A stretch of DNA of 64,000 nucleotides from Streptomyces tardus (GCF_018101125.2 NZ_JAELVF020000001.1:1221594-1285593); one strand, 5' to 3'. Shown: positions 1 through 10,609, numbered from the stretch's first letter. Translations and numbers: made by a program. The notes: generated by a model from the letters alone, not told the origin.

Positions 1-1
1 C

Positions 2-193
2 AACTTCCACACCCTCGGCGGGATGCGCATGAGCGAGGACCCCCGCTCCGGCGCCACCGACGGCGAGGGCCGGCTGCACGGCATGGACAACGTCTTCGCC
101 GCCGACGGCAGCCTCTTCCCGGGCTCCGGCGCGCACAACCCGACTCTGACGCTGATGGCGACCGTACTGCGGAACACCAGGAGGACGACGTGA
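2..193 (+). CDS. GMC-family oxidoreductase, C-terminal fragment (5' truncated by window edge)
   Basis: The frame is open from the window edge to a TGA at 191-193 and gives the last 63 residues of a protein. The text carries the C-terminal signature of flavin-dependent glucose-methanol-choline oxidoreductases: a His-containing GGMRM stretch, then NVFAADGSLFP and NPTLTLMATVLR, which in the family contribute to the FAD site and the catalytic His/Asn pair. These enzymes oxidise alcohols using FAD. Its stop overlaps the next start by four bases (GTGA), so it is probably translationally coupled to the BtrH-like gene. The substrate cannot be inferred from this fragment. Confidence 0.85.
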   Translation, partial: NFHTLGGMRMSEDPRSGATDGEGRLHGMDNVFAADGSLFPGSGAHNPTLTLMATVLRNTRRTT

Positions 194-1272
194 CCGACCA
201 CAGTCCCGCACCCCGGGCCGCGACACCGCGCCCGCGCGCACCCGAGTACGCCTTCGACCCGGCGGCGGCCCTGGGCTGGAAGAACATCGGACTGGACGGA
301 CTGGGCTGCTTCCTGCGCTCCGTCGAGGCGGTGCTGGTGGGGCACGGCTACGGGGGGAGGGAGATCGCGCAGGGCATGGCCGTACCGCTGGACCTGGTGC
401 GGCGCGGCGAGTGGTACGGGCCGATGAGCGAGTTTCCCGCGTGCACCGTGCGCTGGCACCTGGCCGGGATCGGCGACGGAGACCGGCAGTGGCCGCTCGT
501 CGCCGAAGCGCTGGAGTCCGGCGCCCCGGTGGTGCTGATGCCCGACGGTTTCCACTGGCCGGGCGACGAGTACGAGGGCCGCGAGCACTTCCACCACCAC
601 ATGGTGCTGGCCCACCGCCTCGACGAGCAGGGCCTGCATCTGCTGGACATCGACGCCCCGGCCGCCGAAGGGTACCGCCGGATCGTCGAGGTCGACGCCG
701 AGCTGCGGATGTCCTGTTCGCGTGTCGCGCTGGTCGAGGACGTCACGCCCCCGCGCGAGCGCCCCGCCGAGGAGGTCGCCGAGGCGCTGCTCCCCTCCTC
801 ACTGGCCGCCCTCGCCGAGGACATCGCCGAACTCCGGGCGTTCCACGGCCGGGTGTGGTCCGGCGGCCCGCTGCCGGTACTGGTCGCCAAGGGCATGGAC
901 GTCCTGGTCCTCGGCGACATCCAGCCTCAGCTCTTCCTGCTCGGCCACGCCCTCGCCGGCGCGGAAACGGAGTCGGTGCGGCGCGTCTCGCAGGCCGCGC
1001 TGACCGCGGCAGGACGGGCGCAGAAGCTCGGCCTGCTCCTGCTCGGCCTGCACCGTTTCCAGGCCGAGGGGGTCTACGCCGTCGCCCACGAGGAGATCTC
1101 CCTGCTCGCGGACAGCCTGGAAGGACTGCTGGGCGAGATGCACCGCTGGCACGGGAGCGAACGCCCCCCGGCGGCCGAGACGGACGGCGAACGCATCACC
1201 CGCCGGCTGCTCGGCGAGACGCAGTGGTGCTTCGGCGCGGGAAAACCGTTGGAGAACATCGCCATCGGATAA
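190..1272 (+). CDS. BtrH-like acyltransferase/cysteine-peptidase-fold protein (putative)
   Basis: A 360-residue protein starting at a GTG that overlaps the preceding stop. The N-terminal half resembles the papain-like BtrH_N/C39-type fold: a Cys at about residue 40 (GLDGLGCFL), a His-rich stretch FHHHMVLAHRL near 140, then LLDIDAP with an Asp about 15 residues later, the order expected for a Cys-His-Asp site. BtrH itself moves an acyl group from a carrier protein to an aminoglycoside. Here a free acyl carrier protein lies directly downstream, which supports a carrier-protein acyltransferase role, but that is inference. The C-terminal half is helical with no motif I recognise. Similarity to BtrH is judged by eye and is weak. 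Confidence 0.6.
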   Translation: MTDHSPAPRAATPRPRAPEYAFDPAAALGWKNIGLDGLGCFLRSVEAVLVGHGYGGREIAQGMAVPLDLVRRGEWYGPMSEFPACTVRWHLAGIGDGDRQWPLVAEALESGAPVVLMPDGFHWPGDEYEGREHFHHHMVLAHRLDEQGLHLLDIDAPAAEGYRRIVEVDAELRMSCSRVALVEDVTPPRERPAEEVAEALLPSSLAALAEDIAELRAFHGRVWSGGPLPVLVAKGMDVLVLGDIQPQLFLLGHALAGAETESVRRVSQAALTAAGRAQKLGLLLLGLHRFQAEGVYAVAHEEISLLADSLEGLLGEMHRWHGSERPPAAETDGERITRRLLGETQWCFGAGKPLENIAIG

Positions 1273-1375
1273 CCGAGCGGCTCATGGAAACGCCTTTCCC
1301 AAGGCCCTGTGGAGTGAAATCCCATGGGGTCCGAAAAGCGTTTCCCGATGCAATTTCCTTGACTCAGTAAAACCG

Positions 1376-1404
1376 TTGACAGCATTCTTCGCCGGGCATA
1401 GCGT
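1376..1404 (+). promoter_or_regulatory. Promoter for the ACP-methyltransferase operon
   Basis: A perfect TTGACA at 1376-1381 is followed by a 17-base spacer and TAGCGT at 1399-1404, a good housekeeping-sigma promoter for this group. It lies in an AT-rich island about 75 bases before the ATG at 1481 and is the best promoter-like match I found in the left third of the window. Confidence 0.6.
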
Positions 1405-1480
1405 CTGCTCGTGCCCGGCCGCGCCGCACTATCGGCGCACCGGTGAATCATTGTTCGCTTTCGGTGAGGAGAGCAGTGGT

Positions 1481-1753
1481 ATGGGTTCGGACGGCGAGAT
1501 ACTCCAGGAAATTCGTACAGTCCTGGTGGAGCAGTGCGACACCGCACCGGATCGGGCGGCGGAAATCACCCTGGACGACCCGGTGTCCGCGCTGGAACTG
1601 GACTCGATCACCATGGCCTACGTCTTCAGCCACTTCGAGCAGAAGCACGATCTCACTTTCGAGAACGACGATATCGACCCGATGCGCTACAGCACGGTGC
1701 GAGAGCTCGTCGAAACCCTTTCCGGTCGCATCGCGGAGGCCGGCACCCGATGA
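1481..1753 (+). CDS. Acyl carrier protein (free-standing), ACP 1
   Basis: A 90-residue acidic helical protein. The phosphopantetheine attachment motif is ELDSITMAY near residue 36, with Ser as the modified residue; the length and the LDDPVSALELDS context fit a free-standing ACP. I chose the ATG at 1481, preceded by GAGGAG, over an in-frame extension starting at 1376 that would lie inside the promoter. The 3' end overlaps the methyltransferase start (ATGA). It probably receives an acyl or amino-acyl group from the ligase at 8037-9635 and may donate it to the BtrH-like protein upstream. The phosphopantetheinyl transferase at 4517 would activate it. Confidence 0.9.
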   Translation: MGSDGEILQEIRTVLVEQCDTAPDRAAEITLDDPVSALELDSITMAYVFSHFEQKHDLTFENDDIDPMRYSTVRELVETLSGRIAEAGTR

Positions 1754-2787
1754 CGTCCGACAGTGCGCTGCTGCCCGTCGGCCAAGCGGAGGCGGCGGCT
1801 CCCGACGACGCCCTGCTGATGGAGGTGCTGGCGTCGCAGTACCGGCTCTCCGCGGTGGCCGTGGCCGACCGCCTCGGGGTGTTCGCCGCACTGGCCGAGC
1901 AGCCGTCCGCCGCCGCCGCGCTGGCCGCCGCCCGTGAGCTGCACCCGCACGGCACGGCGGTCCTGCTGGACGCGCTGGCGGCACAGGGACTGCTGACCGT
2001 GTACGGCGGCGCGTACCACCCGACCGCCTCGGCGCGGGCCTTCCTGCTGCCCGGCACCGCCCGCTACTGGGGTCCGATGCTCGGCCTCGGCTGGGACGAG
2101 CGCTGCACCGCCGTCCGCACCCTGGTGACCGAGGGGACGGCGTACGGCTACCGGGGCAAGGGGATCTGGGACACCCACAACCGCTCCCGCCACCACGGCG
2201 AGCTGTTCGCCCGCGCCATGCACGCACACTCCGCGGGACCGGCGGCAGCGCTCGCCGCAAGCCTCGAACTCGGCGACTGCACCAGCCTGTTGGAGATCGG
2301 CGGCGGCGTCGGCACCTACTCGCTCGCCCTGGCCGGACGCAATCCGCGGCTGACCGCGCAGGTCCTGGACCTGCCCGTGGTCGAGCGCCAGGCCGTACGG
2401 CTGATCGAGGACTCGGGCCTGACCGGGCGGGTACGGCTGCGCGCCGGCGACATGTTCGGCGAGACCTGGCCCGGCGACCAGGACCTGGTGCTCTTCGCCG
2501 ACGTCCTCAGCGACTGGGACGACGAGGGCTGCCGCGCCCTGCTCGGCCGCGCCCGCAAGGCGCTCGCGCCCGACGGGCGGCTCCTGATCCACCAGGTACT
2601 GCTCGACGACTCCCGGCACGGCTCGGACTCGGCGGCCGGCTACTCGCTGGCGCTGGCCGTGATGACCGGCGGCCGGCTGCGCACCCTGCCCGAACTGGCC
2701 GCGCTGCTCGCGGAGTCGGGCTTCGGGGAGTGCGCGGCGACCCCCGCCTACGGCCACTACTCGTTGATCACCGCGCGCCCCGACTGA
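1750..2787 (+). CDS. SAM-dependent O-methyltransferase (acetylserotonin/plant-type family)
   Basis: 345 residues, starting at the ATG that overlaps the ACP stop by four bases. It has an N-terminal dimerisation/winged-helix region of about 110 residues and a Rossmann domain with the SAM motif LLEIGGGVGTY near 182, a DLPVV motif II, GDMF and the post-motif LLIHQVLL. This is the methyltransferase_2 (PF00891-type) layout used to methylate hydroxyls of polyketide and aromatic products. In these enzymes a catalytic His usually lies near the Asp/Trp stretch; here that region reads FADVLSDWDDEG, with DVL-D where HVLHDW is typical, so the general base may be changed. The substrate is unknown. Confidence 0.88.
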   Translation: MTSDSALLPVGQAEAAAPDDALLMEVLASQYRLSAVAVADRLGVFAALAEQPSAAAALAAARELHPHGTAVLLDALAAQGLLTVYGGAYHPTASARAFLLPGTARYWGPMLGLGWDERCTAVRTLVTEGTAYGYRGKGIWDTHNRSRHHGELFARAMHAHSAGPAAALAASLELGDCTSLLEIGGGVGTYSLALAGRNPRLTAQVLDLPVVERQAVRLIEDSGLTGRVRLRAGDMFGETWPGDQDLVLFADVLSDWDDEGCRALLGRARKALAPDGRLLIHQVLLDDSRHGSDSAAGYSLALAVMTGGRLRTLPELAALLAESGFGECAATPAYGHYSLITARPD

Positions 2788-2865
2788 CCCGCGGGGCAGC
2801 CCGGTCATCCGCCGCTACGGAGCCCCGTACGCGCGAATCCACTCCCCGGTGAATCTGGAGCAGAC

Positions 2866-3912
2866 ATGGACAACCAGCCCCGTGTTACCGCCATCATCAC
2901 CAGCCGGGAGCGCTTCTCCTACGCGGAGGAGTCGCTCAGGAGCTTCTACGAGCACACCGAGCTCCCGTGCCGTGTGGTGTACGTCGACGTCAACTCCCCC
3001 CAGGACCGGTGGGAACGGCTCAAGCGGCTCGGCGACGAACTGGGCTTCACCGCGATCCGCCTGAACAAGTACGTCTCGCCCAACTGCGCGCGGAACGTCG
3101 GACTGCGCTTCGCCGAGAGCGAGTACGTGGTCTTCCTCGACAACGACGTGGACTACACGCCCGGTTGGCTGGAGCCGCTGGTCGCCTGTGCGGACAAGGA
3201 GAAGGCCGCCATGGTCGGCCCGCTCTACCTGCACGGCCCGCTGGACGAGCAGGTGGTCCACATGGCCGGCGGCGACATGGAGTTCTCCGGCGTCTGGGGC
3301 ACCAGGGAGTTCAAGCAGACCCAGCGGTACTTCATGAAGCACATCACCGAGGTGCCGGAGAAGGAGATGCGGCGCCAGCAGTGCGACATCATCGAGTTCC
3401 ACTGCGCCCTGGTGCGCCGCGAGATCTTCGACCGGGTCGGCGGGATGGACGAGGGGCTGCTCACCACCCGTGAGCACCTGGACTTCAGCCAGCGGGTGCT
3501 GGACGCCGGCGGCACGGTCTGGTTCGAGCCCGAGTCGGTGATCACCTACCGGATGCCGCCGCCCTTCGCCCTGACCGACCTGCCGTACTTCATGCTGCGG
3601 TGGAGCGACGCCTGGACCGAGGACACCCTGCGGCACTTCGCCAACAAGTACGGGATCAGGCCCAGTTACGTCGAGCGCGTCACCAAGAACCGCAAGGGCC
3701 GGCAGTGGCTGCTCTTCGAGCAGATCAAGCAGTACCTGCCCGACAGCCTCGGCGAATCCGGCACCAAGGTCGTCAAACGGTCGTTCCAGAAGGTCGAACC
3801 GCTGCTCAACCGCGCAGTGGTGGAGGTGCTGACCTTCCGCGACGAACCGCTCCAGTGGCAGGTCCACCACGGCTCGGCCGACCGCACCCGCGCGAAGGTC
3901 CCGGCCTCATGA
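2866..3912 (+). CDS. Family 2 glycosyltransferase (GT-A fold)
   Basis: 348 residues with GGAG upstream of the ATG. The N-terminus VTAIITSRERF is the first strand of a GT2 nucleotide-binding fold, and VVFLDNDVDYTPGWL near residue 90 carries the metal-binding DxD-type motif (DND). A later GGMDEGLL..REHLDFSQRV segment matches the conserved acceptor-site acidic region. No transmembrane segments are seen, so it is probably cytosolic and acts on a soluble or carrier-bound acceptor. It overlaps the kinase gene by four bases (ATGA), suggesting that glycosylation and phosphorylation act on the same compound or precursor sugar. Donor and acceptor are not predictable. Confidence 0.88.
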   Translation: MDNQPRVTAIITSRERFSYAEESLRSFYEHTELPCRVVYVDVNSPQDRWERLKRLGDELGFTAIRLNKYVSPNCARNVGLRFAESEYVVFLDNDVDYTPGWLEPLVACADKEKAAMVGPLYLHGPLDEQVVHMAGGDMEFSGVWGTREFKQTQRYFMKHITEVPEKEMRRQQCDIIEFHCALVRREIFDRVGGMDEGLLTTREHLDFSQRVLDAGGTVWFEPESVITYRMPPPFALTDLPYFMLRWSDAWTEDTLRHFANKYGIRPSYVERVTKNRKGRQWLLFEQIKQYLPDSLGESGTKVVKRSFQKVEPLLNRAVVEVLTFRDEPLQWQVHHGSADRTRAKVPAS

Positions 3913-4520
3913 GCGGCGCTCCCACCGCCGGCGAGGGCGACGGCGAGGGCGTCGGCCCGCCCGTCGGCCCGCCCGTCGACATGAAGGCGCCGGTGGTGGT
4001 CATCACCGGCATCCCCGGCAGCGGCAAGTCCACCATCGGCGCGCTGCTCGCCGAGCGCTTCGAACGCGCCGCGCTGATCGAGGGCGACACGCTGCGCCGC
4101 ATGGTGGTCTCCGGCCGGGTCGAGATGTCCCCGGAACAGGATCCGCAGGCGCTGCTCCAGTACGGGCTGAGACTGCGCCACCTGGCCTGCCTCGCCCGCT
4201 CCTACTCCGCCGCGGGCTTCCCGGTGATCGCCGAGGACAACATCCTCGGCGCCTATCTGGAGGAGTTCGTCGCGATGCTCGGCGACACCGTCACCGCGCA
4301 CGTCGTCGTACTGGCCCCGCGCGCCGAAGTGGTGCGCGGACGCGACGCGGCCCGGCCGCACCACGCGTACGGCGACGACGGCTGGGGCGCAGAGGCACTG
4401 GACGCGACCTTCCGCGAGGAGACCGCCCGGATCGGCCACTGGCTGGACACCTCCGAGCAGAGCGCGTCGGAGACCGCCGACACGGTCTGGCGGCTGCTGG
4501 GCCTGGGCGAGGAGCGGTGA
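3909..4520 (+). CDS. P-loop small-molecule kinase (chloramphenicol-phosphotransferase/zeta-like), paralogue 1
   Basis: 203 residues. Walker A is GIPGSGKST near residue 35; the next conserved block EGDTLRRMVVSG contains the Asp typical of nucleotide- and antibiotic-phosphorylating P-loop kinases. ALIEGD, AEDNILG and VVVLAPR align with a second protein in this window at 20755-21318, so the two are paralogues. An N-terminal Gly/Pro-rich stretch of about 23 residues precedes the fold and may be dispensable. Enzymes of this group phosphorylate small hydroxylated molecules (antibiotic self-protection or tailoring) or UDP-sugars (zeta toxins). Position between a glycosyltransferase and a PPTase favours a biosynthetic or self-protection role, by inference. 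Confidence 0.8.
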   Translation: MSGAPTAGEGDGEGVGPPVGPPVDMKAPVVVITGIPGSGKSTIGALLAERFERAALIEGDTLRRMVVSGRVEMSPEQDPQALLQYGLRLRHLACLARSYSAAGFPVIAEDNILGAYLEEFVAMLGDTVTAHVVVLAPRAEVVRGRDAARPHHAYGDDGWGAEALDATFREETARIGHWLDTSEQSASETADTVWRLLGLGEER

Positions 4521-5311
4521 ACGGCCCCGACGCCCGGGTGGCGCTGCCCGGGCCGGGGCGGGCCCGGCTCTGGCAGCAGCGCGTCACGCCCGGCTCGGCC
4601 CGCAGCTGCACCTCGCTGCTCAGCCGCGAGGAGCGGTTGCGAGCCGCGGCGATGACGGACGCGGCCCGCGCCCGCTTCACCGTCGCCCGCGGCGTGCTGC
4701 GCGGGGTGCTGGGCAGCGGACTCGGACTGCGGCCGGACCGGGTCCCGTTGCGCGTCACCTGCACCCGCTGCGGCGCCTCCGACCACGGGCCGGTGCGGCT
4801 GGAGCTGCCCGGCGTGGGCCTGGCCCTCTCGCTGGCGCACTCGGACGAGCTGGCCGCGGTCACGGTGGCGCACGGCGAACGCGGTGTGGGGGTGGACGTC
4901 GAGGCGGGCACCTCGATCGGCGACCTCGGGACGCTGGCACGACGGGTCTTCGCGCCCGCCGACCGCGACCGGTGGCAGACACTGCCGGCCGCCCGGGCCC
5001 GGCCGACCGTACTGGCGGCGTGGGCCTGCGGCGAGGCGTACGCCAAAGCGACCGGGCTCGGCCTGGGCACCGCCCTGGCCGGTGTCGGAGCGCGTCTGGA
5101 CGGCGTCGGGCGGCTGGTCGTCGCCGGGCCGCGGGAGCTGGACGGCTGGTCGGTGCGGACTGTGCCGGCACGGCTGTCCGGATACGCGGCGGCGGTGGCG
5201 ACCCGGCACGAAGTACGCCTGAGCGGGGGCGACTTCGAGCACACCGGCACCGAATGCGCGAACGGCGGAGCGGCGGCCCTGAGCGGACAGGCCACCGCGC
5301 ACGGCGGCTGA
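4517..5311 (+). CDS. 4'-phosphopantetheinyl transferase (Sfp/EntD-like)
   Basis: 264 residues, GTG start overlapping the kinase stop. The magnesium-binding motif GVGVDVE lies near residue 124 and the second motif WACGEAYAKATG near 168-180, corresponding to W-x-x-KEA-x-x-K with Gly in place of the first Lys. This is the broad Sfp-type two-lobe architecture. It would attach phosphopantetheine from CoA to the serine of the two ACPs in this locus and perhaps to the NRPS T domains at 51070-57456 and 43423-50937. The terminal 25 residues are Gly/Ala rich and poorly constrained. Confidence 0.9.
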   Translation: MNGPDARVALPGPGRARLWQQRVTPGSARSCTSLLSREERLRAAAMTDAARARFTVARGVLRGVLGSGLGLRPDRVPLRVTCTRCGASDHGPVRLELPGVGLALSLAHSDELAAVTVAHGERGVGVDVEAGTSIGDLGTLARRVFAPADRDRWQTLPAARARPTVLAAWACGEAYAKATGLGLGTALAGVGARLDGVGRLVVAGPRELDGWSVRTVPARLSGYAAAVATRHEVRLSGGDFEHTGTECANGGAAALSGQATAHGG

Positions 5312-5374
5312 GGACGCCGGGAACGCGAACGCGGCCCCCGCGGGGACACCGGTCCCTCGAAGGCACCCAGGCAC

Positions 5375-5427
5375 GACGGCGCGACGGCGCGACGGCGCGG
5401 CGGCACGGCGGCACGGCGGCACGGCGG
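5375..5427 (+). repeat. Short GC-rich tandem repeats in the PPTase-ACP intergenic gap
   Basis: Three direct copies of GACGGCGC (5375-5398) run into three copies of CGGCACGG (5401-5424). They sit in the non-coding gap between the PPTase stop and the second ACP start at 5548. They look like replication-slippage repeats; no function is evident. Confidence 0.75.
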
Positions 5428-5547
5428 ACAGGACGGCACACGACAGCACGAGCGCACCGGGCGCGCGAACGGCGGCGCCGGAGGCAGCACATCGGACGCG
5501 GGACCGGCGAAAGCCGGAGCGACAGCGGGCAGGGAGAGGGAGAGGCT

Positions 5548-5835
5548 ATGCAGGACGACCGGCAGGCTTCGGCCGCGGAGCGCACGGAAGCGCTGGTGCG
5601 CGACCGCCTGGGCGCGCGGCTCGGGGCCGAGCTCGCCCACGCCCTGGACCGCGGGGAGAAGTTCCACGACGTGGGCATCGACTCGCTGGACATCGTCGTC
5701 GTACTCGCGGAGCTGGAACGCGACTTCGAGGTCGAGCGGATCGCCGACGGCGAGCTGTGGGACATCGCGGACTCCATCGACGCCCTCGTCCACTATCTCG
5801 ACGCCCACGGCCACGCACCCGCGGAGACCCCGTGA
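5548..5835 (+). CDS. Acyl carrier protein, ACP 2
   Basis: 95 residues with GGGAGAGG just before the ATG. The attachment motif is VGIDSLDIVV near residue 38, with Ser modified; the flanking helix VVVLAELERDFEVE and the length fit type II ACPs. It overlaps the ketosynthase-like gene by four bases (GTGA), a coupling common for ACP/KS partners. It is therefore the likely carrier for the KS-like pair, malonyltransferase and ketoreductase downstream, while ACP 1 at 1481 may serve a different step. Confidence 0.92.
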   Translation: MQDDRQASAAERTEALVRDRLGARLGAELAHALDRGEKFHDVGIDSLDIVVVLAELERDFEVERIADGELWDIADSIDALVHYLDAHGHAPAETP

Positions 5836-7187
5836 GCACCGCGGGCGCACCCGCCACGGGCGGGCGGGCCACAAACGCACAGACCGCGCAGGCACAGGCC
5901 ACAAACGCACAGACCGCGCAGACACAGGCCGCGCACGCACAGGCCGCGCAGGCGCCGTACGAGGGCGCGCGAGCCGGGGAGGACCTCGGCCGCGCTCCCG
6001 TGGTGACCGGGCTCGGGGTGCTGTCCCCGGGCGGCACGGGCACCGAAGCCCTGTGGCGCGTCTGCCGGTCCGGCGACGGCGAGTTCCGCGAGGTCACCCA
6101 CTTCGACGTCTCGCGCACCGGCACCCGGATCGCCGGCTTCGTGCCCGAGGAACCCGGCGCTCCCCTCCCCGGCGAGGCGGCCAGGCTGCCGTATCTGCTG
6201 CACCGCGCCGTCACCTCCGCACTCGCCGACGCCCGGGACCGCACCGGCGTACGGAACGTGCCGACCGCGCTGGTACTGGGCACCACCGACAGCGGCGGCT
6301 GCCCGGGCACCGAGGTGTGGCGCGCCTGGGCCGAGGGCAACAGCCCCCGGCTGGACGCCGGTTGGGAGCCGTACGCCCCCGGCGGCGCTTCCCCCGGCGA
6401 CCGCGACGGCGACTCCGACGACCCCGGTGGCGCTCCCTTCCCCGACGGCCCCGTCGTCCAGGTGGGCAACGCCAGTGCCGCGGGCGCCACCGCGCTGGGA
6501 GTCGCCACGGACCTGCTGCGGGACGGTGTCGTGGAACGCGTCGTGGTCTGCGGCGTGGACACCGTCACCGAGACCGCGTTCCACGGGCTGGCCTCGCTGC
6601 GGACCCTCAATCCGCGCGGCTGCCGCCCGTTCAGCACCCGTCGTGCGGGCATCCGCATCTCCGAGTGCGGCGCCGCGATGGTCCTGGAGCGCGGAACGGC
6701 CGAAACCACTTCCGGCTACGCCCGGTTGCGGGGCTGGGGCAGCAGCAACGAGGCGAGCCAGGCCGCCCGTCCGGACTACGAGGGCGTCGCCAAGGCCGTG
6801 CAGCGCGCGCTCGCCGACGCCCGTACCGGCGCCGACCGGCTCGACTACGTCAACGCGCACGCCGCAGGCACCCGGCACGGCGACATCGCCGAACTGCGGG
6901 CACTCGACGAGGTGTTGGGCGACCGGCTGCCGAAGGTTCCGGTGGTGAGCACCAAGGCCGCCCTGGGCCACTGCCAGGGCGCCGCAGGCACCGTGGAGGC
7001 GATCATGACCGTACTCACGCTCGCGCGCGGCGAGGTCCTGCCCACTCTGGGGCTGGAGGACCGCGACCCTCGCTGGGACCATCTGAACCTCGGCGACCGC
7101 GCACCGGAGGCACCGCCCTCGGTCGGAATGACGATCTCCTGCGGACTCGGCGGTTCCAACGTGGCGGTGGTGTTCAGCCGTGACTGA
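5832..7187 (+). CDS. Ketosynthase-like protein with Ser in place of the catalytic Cys
   Basis: 451 residues, GTG start coupled to ACP 2. Residues 50-450 have the FabF-type (KAS II) thiolase fold: PVVTGLGVLSPGG at the start, NAHAAGT (His at about 343), KAALGHCQGAAG (Lys at about 375, His at about 380) and the C-terminal GLGGSNVAVVF. The nucleophile segment reads VGNASAAGATALG, with Ser215 (AGT codon) where a Cys is expected. The second catalytic His and the Lys are intact. Ser-type ketosynthases are known (DpsC in daunorubicin starter formation is a KAS III example), so it may act as an acyltransferase or a slow condensing enzyme. The first 40 residues are a Thr/Ala/Gln repeat and are probably disordered. 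Confidence 0.85.
   Translation: MSTAGAPATGGRATNAQTAQAQATNAQTAQTQAAHAQAAQAPYEGARAGEDLGRAPVVTGLGVLSPGGTGTEALWRVCRSGDGEFREVTHFDVSRTGTRIAGFVPEEPGAPLPGEAARLPYLLHRAVTSALADARDRTGVRNVPTALVLGTTDSGGCPGTEVWRAWAEGNSPRLDAGWEPYAPGGASPGDRDGDSDDPGGAPFPDGPVVQVGNASAAGATALGVATDLLRDGVVERVVVCGVDTVTETAFHGLASLRTLNPRGCRPFSTRRAGIRISECGAAMVLERGTAETTSGYARLRGWGSSNEASQAARPDYEGVAKAVQRALADARTGADRLDYVNAHAAGTRHGDIAELRALDEVLGDRLPKVPVVSTKAALGHCQGAAGTVEAIMTVLTLARGEVLPTLGLEDRDPRWDHLNLGDRAPEAPPSVGMTISCGLGGSNVAVVFSRD
5871..5952 (+). repeat. 30-bp tandem repeat encoding an Ala/Gln/Thr-rich N-terminus
   Basis: A 30-bp unit beginning ACAAACGCACAGACC is repeated 2.7 times (5871-5900, 5901-5930, then a partial diverged copy). It lies inside the N-terminus of the KS-like gene, encodes runs of NAQTAQ, and keeps the frame, so copy-number change would lengthen the disordered tail without damaging the enzyme. 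Confidence 0.8.
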
Positions 7188-8036
7188 CGCCTCCACGTCC
7201 CCCTCCGCGTCCCCCTCCGTCGCCTACGCGGCCACCGAAGCCGCGCCCCCCGCCGGCGGCTCGTACGCGGCGCCCGTGAACCTCGCCGGGCTCGTCGTGC
7301 GCTCCGCGCCACAGCCCGTGCCCCGACTGCCCGAGCGCACCGAGGAGTTGCCGCGCACCCCACTGGCCGTGCGGGACCTGCTGCGCCCCGCGCTGCTGGC
7401 CACCGCCGAGGCGGCCGTCGCCGAGGCGGGGCTGAGCCCCGAGGAGGTGCGGAACATGGGGTGCGTCACCGCCTCCAACGGCGCCACCGCGGCGACCGGC
7501 ACCTACATCGCCCAGGTACTGGCCGGTCCGGGGCCGCGCTGGCTGACACCGGAGTGCTTCCTGCACTACTCGCCGCACACCCTCACCGGCGAACTGTGCA
7601 TCGCCCTCGGCCTCGACGGCTGCGCGGTGACCCTCACCGGAGCCTCCGCCGGCGTCGACGCACTCGGCTACGCCGCGCTGATGGTGCGTACCGGGCGCTG
7701 CCGCAGCGTTCTGGTCGCCGCCGCGCACTGGCCGCAGCCCGCAACGGCCGACGACGAGTCCGTACCGCTGCTGACCACCGCCGCCGCGATCCTCGGCAGC
7801 GGCGGCGGCGCGGTCAACGGCCGGGTCTCGGTGACCGGTTGGCGCCCCGGCGGCAGCCACCCGGCGGTGCGCCGGGACGACGCTGCCGGTACGACGGGCG
7901 AGGCGTCGGGCGGCAGAGGCACGGATGTGACCGCGCCGTTCACGGCCCTGGCCCACCGGCGGGACTCGCACGACGCACGCGGCACCGAACTGGTCTGCGG
8001 AGGCTCCCGGCTGACCGCGGTGGCGGGAGCGGGCGC

Positions 8037-8040
<4 letters not shown>
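7180..8040 (+). CDS. Short ketosynthase-like (chain-length-factor-like) protein, Ala at the nucleophile
   Basis: 286 residues, well short of the roughly 400 of a full ketosynthase, overlapping the previous gene by eight bases. The segment VTLTGASAGVDALGYA aligns with the ketosynthase nucleophile loop and has Ala155 in place of Cys. The N-terminal part (MGCVTASNGATAATGTY) and RSVLVAAAH fit the first half of a thiolase fold; the C-terminal half carrying the His/Lys catalytic set is missing or unrecognisable. It may form a heterodimer with the Ser-type KS, as KS-alpha/KS-beta pairs do, but is shorter than classical chain length factors. Its end overlaps the ligase start. Confidence 0.72.
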
Positions 8041-9631
<1,591 letters not shown>

Positions 9632-9635
<4 letters not shown>

Positions 9636-10609
9636 CGCCGCTCACCGCGCTCGAAACGGGCCGCTACGCGCTGGTCTTCCCCGGCGCCGGCTCCCATCTG
9701 CCCGCCATGGCCCGCCGGTTGTGCCGTACGTTCCCGGCGGCGGTCGAGGTGCTGGAGCGTGCCGAGAAGGCCGTCGGCCTCGACCTGGCCCGGCTCTGCC
9801 GTGCGGGTACGGCGCCCGAGCTGGCACCGCCGGAGATCTCCCATCCGGCGGTCGTGGCGACCGCGCTCGCCGGCAGCACCGCGCTCCGCGCCCACCTGGG
9901 CGAGCGGCTGGCGCCGCCCGCCTTCGTCGGCGGACACAGCCTGGGCCACTTCGCGGCGCTCGTCGCCGCCGGGTCGGTCGCCTTCGAGGACGCGCTGACG
10001 CTGGTGGCCCGCCGTGCCCGCCTGATGGCGGAGCAGTCGCGCCGTCGTCCCGCGCTGATGGCCTCGATCGGCGGCGTCGCACCGGCACGGGTCGCCCAGT
10101 GGTGCGCGGACTGCCCGCCCGCCGCGGGGGTCGCCGTCACCGGCTGCCTCAACGGGCCGCAGCAGACCGTGGTCTCCGGCGACGAGCGCGCGGTGCGCTG
10201 GGTGACGGACCGCGCCGCCCAGGCGTCCACCGAGCAGGAGCCCGTGCACGTACGGGAGTTGACCGCCGGAGTGGCCTCGCACTCGCCGCTGATGGACCCG
10301 GTGCAGGAGGAACTCGCCCCGGCGCTCGCCGCGCTCGGACCGGCGGCACCGACCGCACCCGTGCTGCTGAACACCACGGGCCGACCGAGCACCGACCCCG
10401 GGGAGCTGGGCACCGACCTGCTGCGCCAGCTCTCCGCCCCGGTGCGCTGGAACGACGCGATGCGCGCGGTGCTGGACTCCGGAGTGGAGACCGTCGTGGA
10501 CACCGGACCGGGTCAGGTGCTGTGCAAGGCCGCCGCCCTGCACCCGGACGCGGTCCCGATCGCGCTGAACTTCATGCAGCCGCTCGAAAGAGTGGTGCCG
10601 CTGCCGTGA
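9632..10609 (+). CDS. Malonyl-CoA:ACP transacylase (FabD-like)
   Basis: 325 residues. FPGAGSHLP at the N-terminus, the nucleophile GHSLG with Ser near 103, a later RRARLMAEQ with the substrate-binding Arg, GVASHSPLM with the catalytic His, and DTGPGQVL at the C-terminus are the hallmarks of malonyl transacylases. The length matches FabD. It would load malonyl units on ACP 1 or ACP 2. It is coupled by a four-base overlap to both the ligase upstream and the ketoreductase downstream, so ligase, transacylase and reductase form one translational unit. Confidence 0.92.

Noticed and set aside
1376..1480. Longer N-terminus for ACP 1
   Set aside because: The extension starts inside the TTGACA promoter element and lacks a ribosome site; ATG 1481 fits ACP length.
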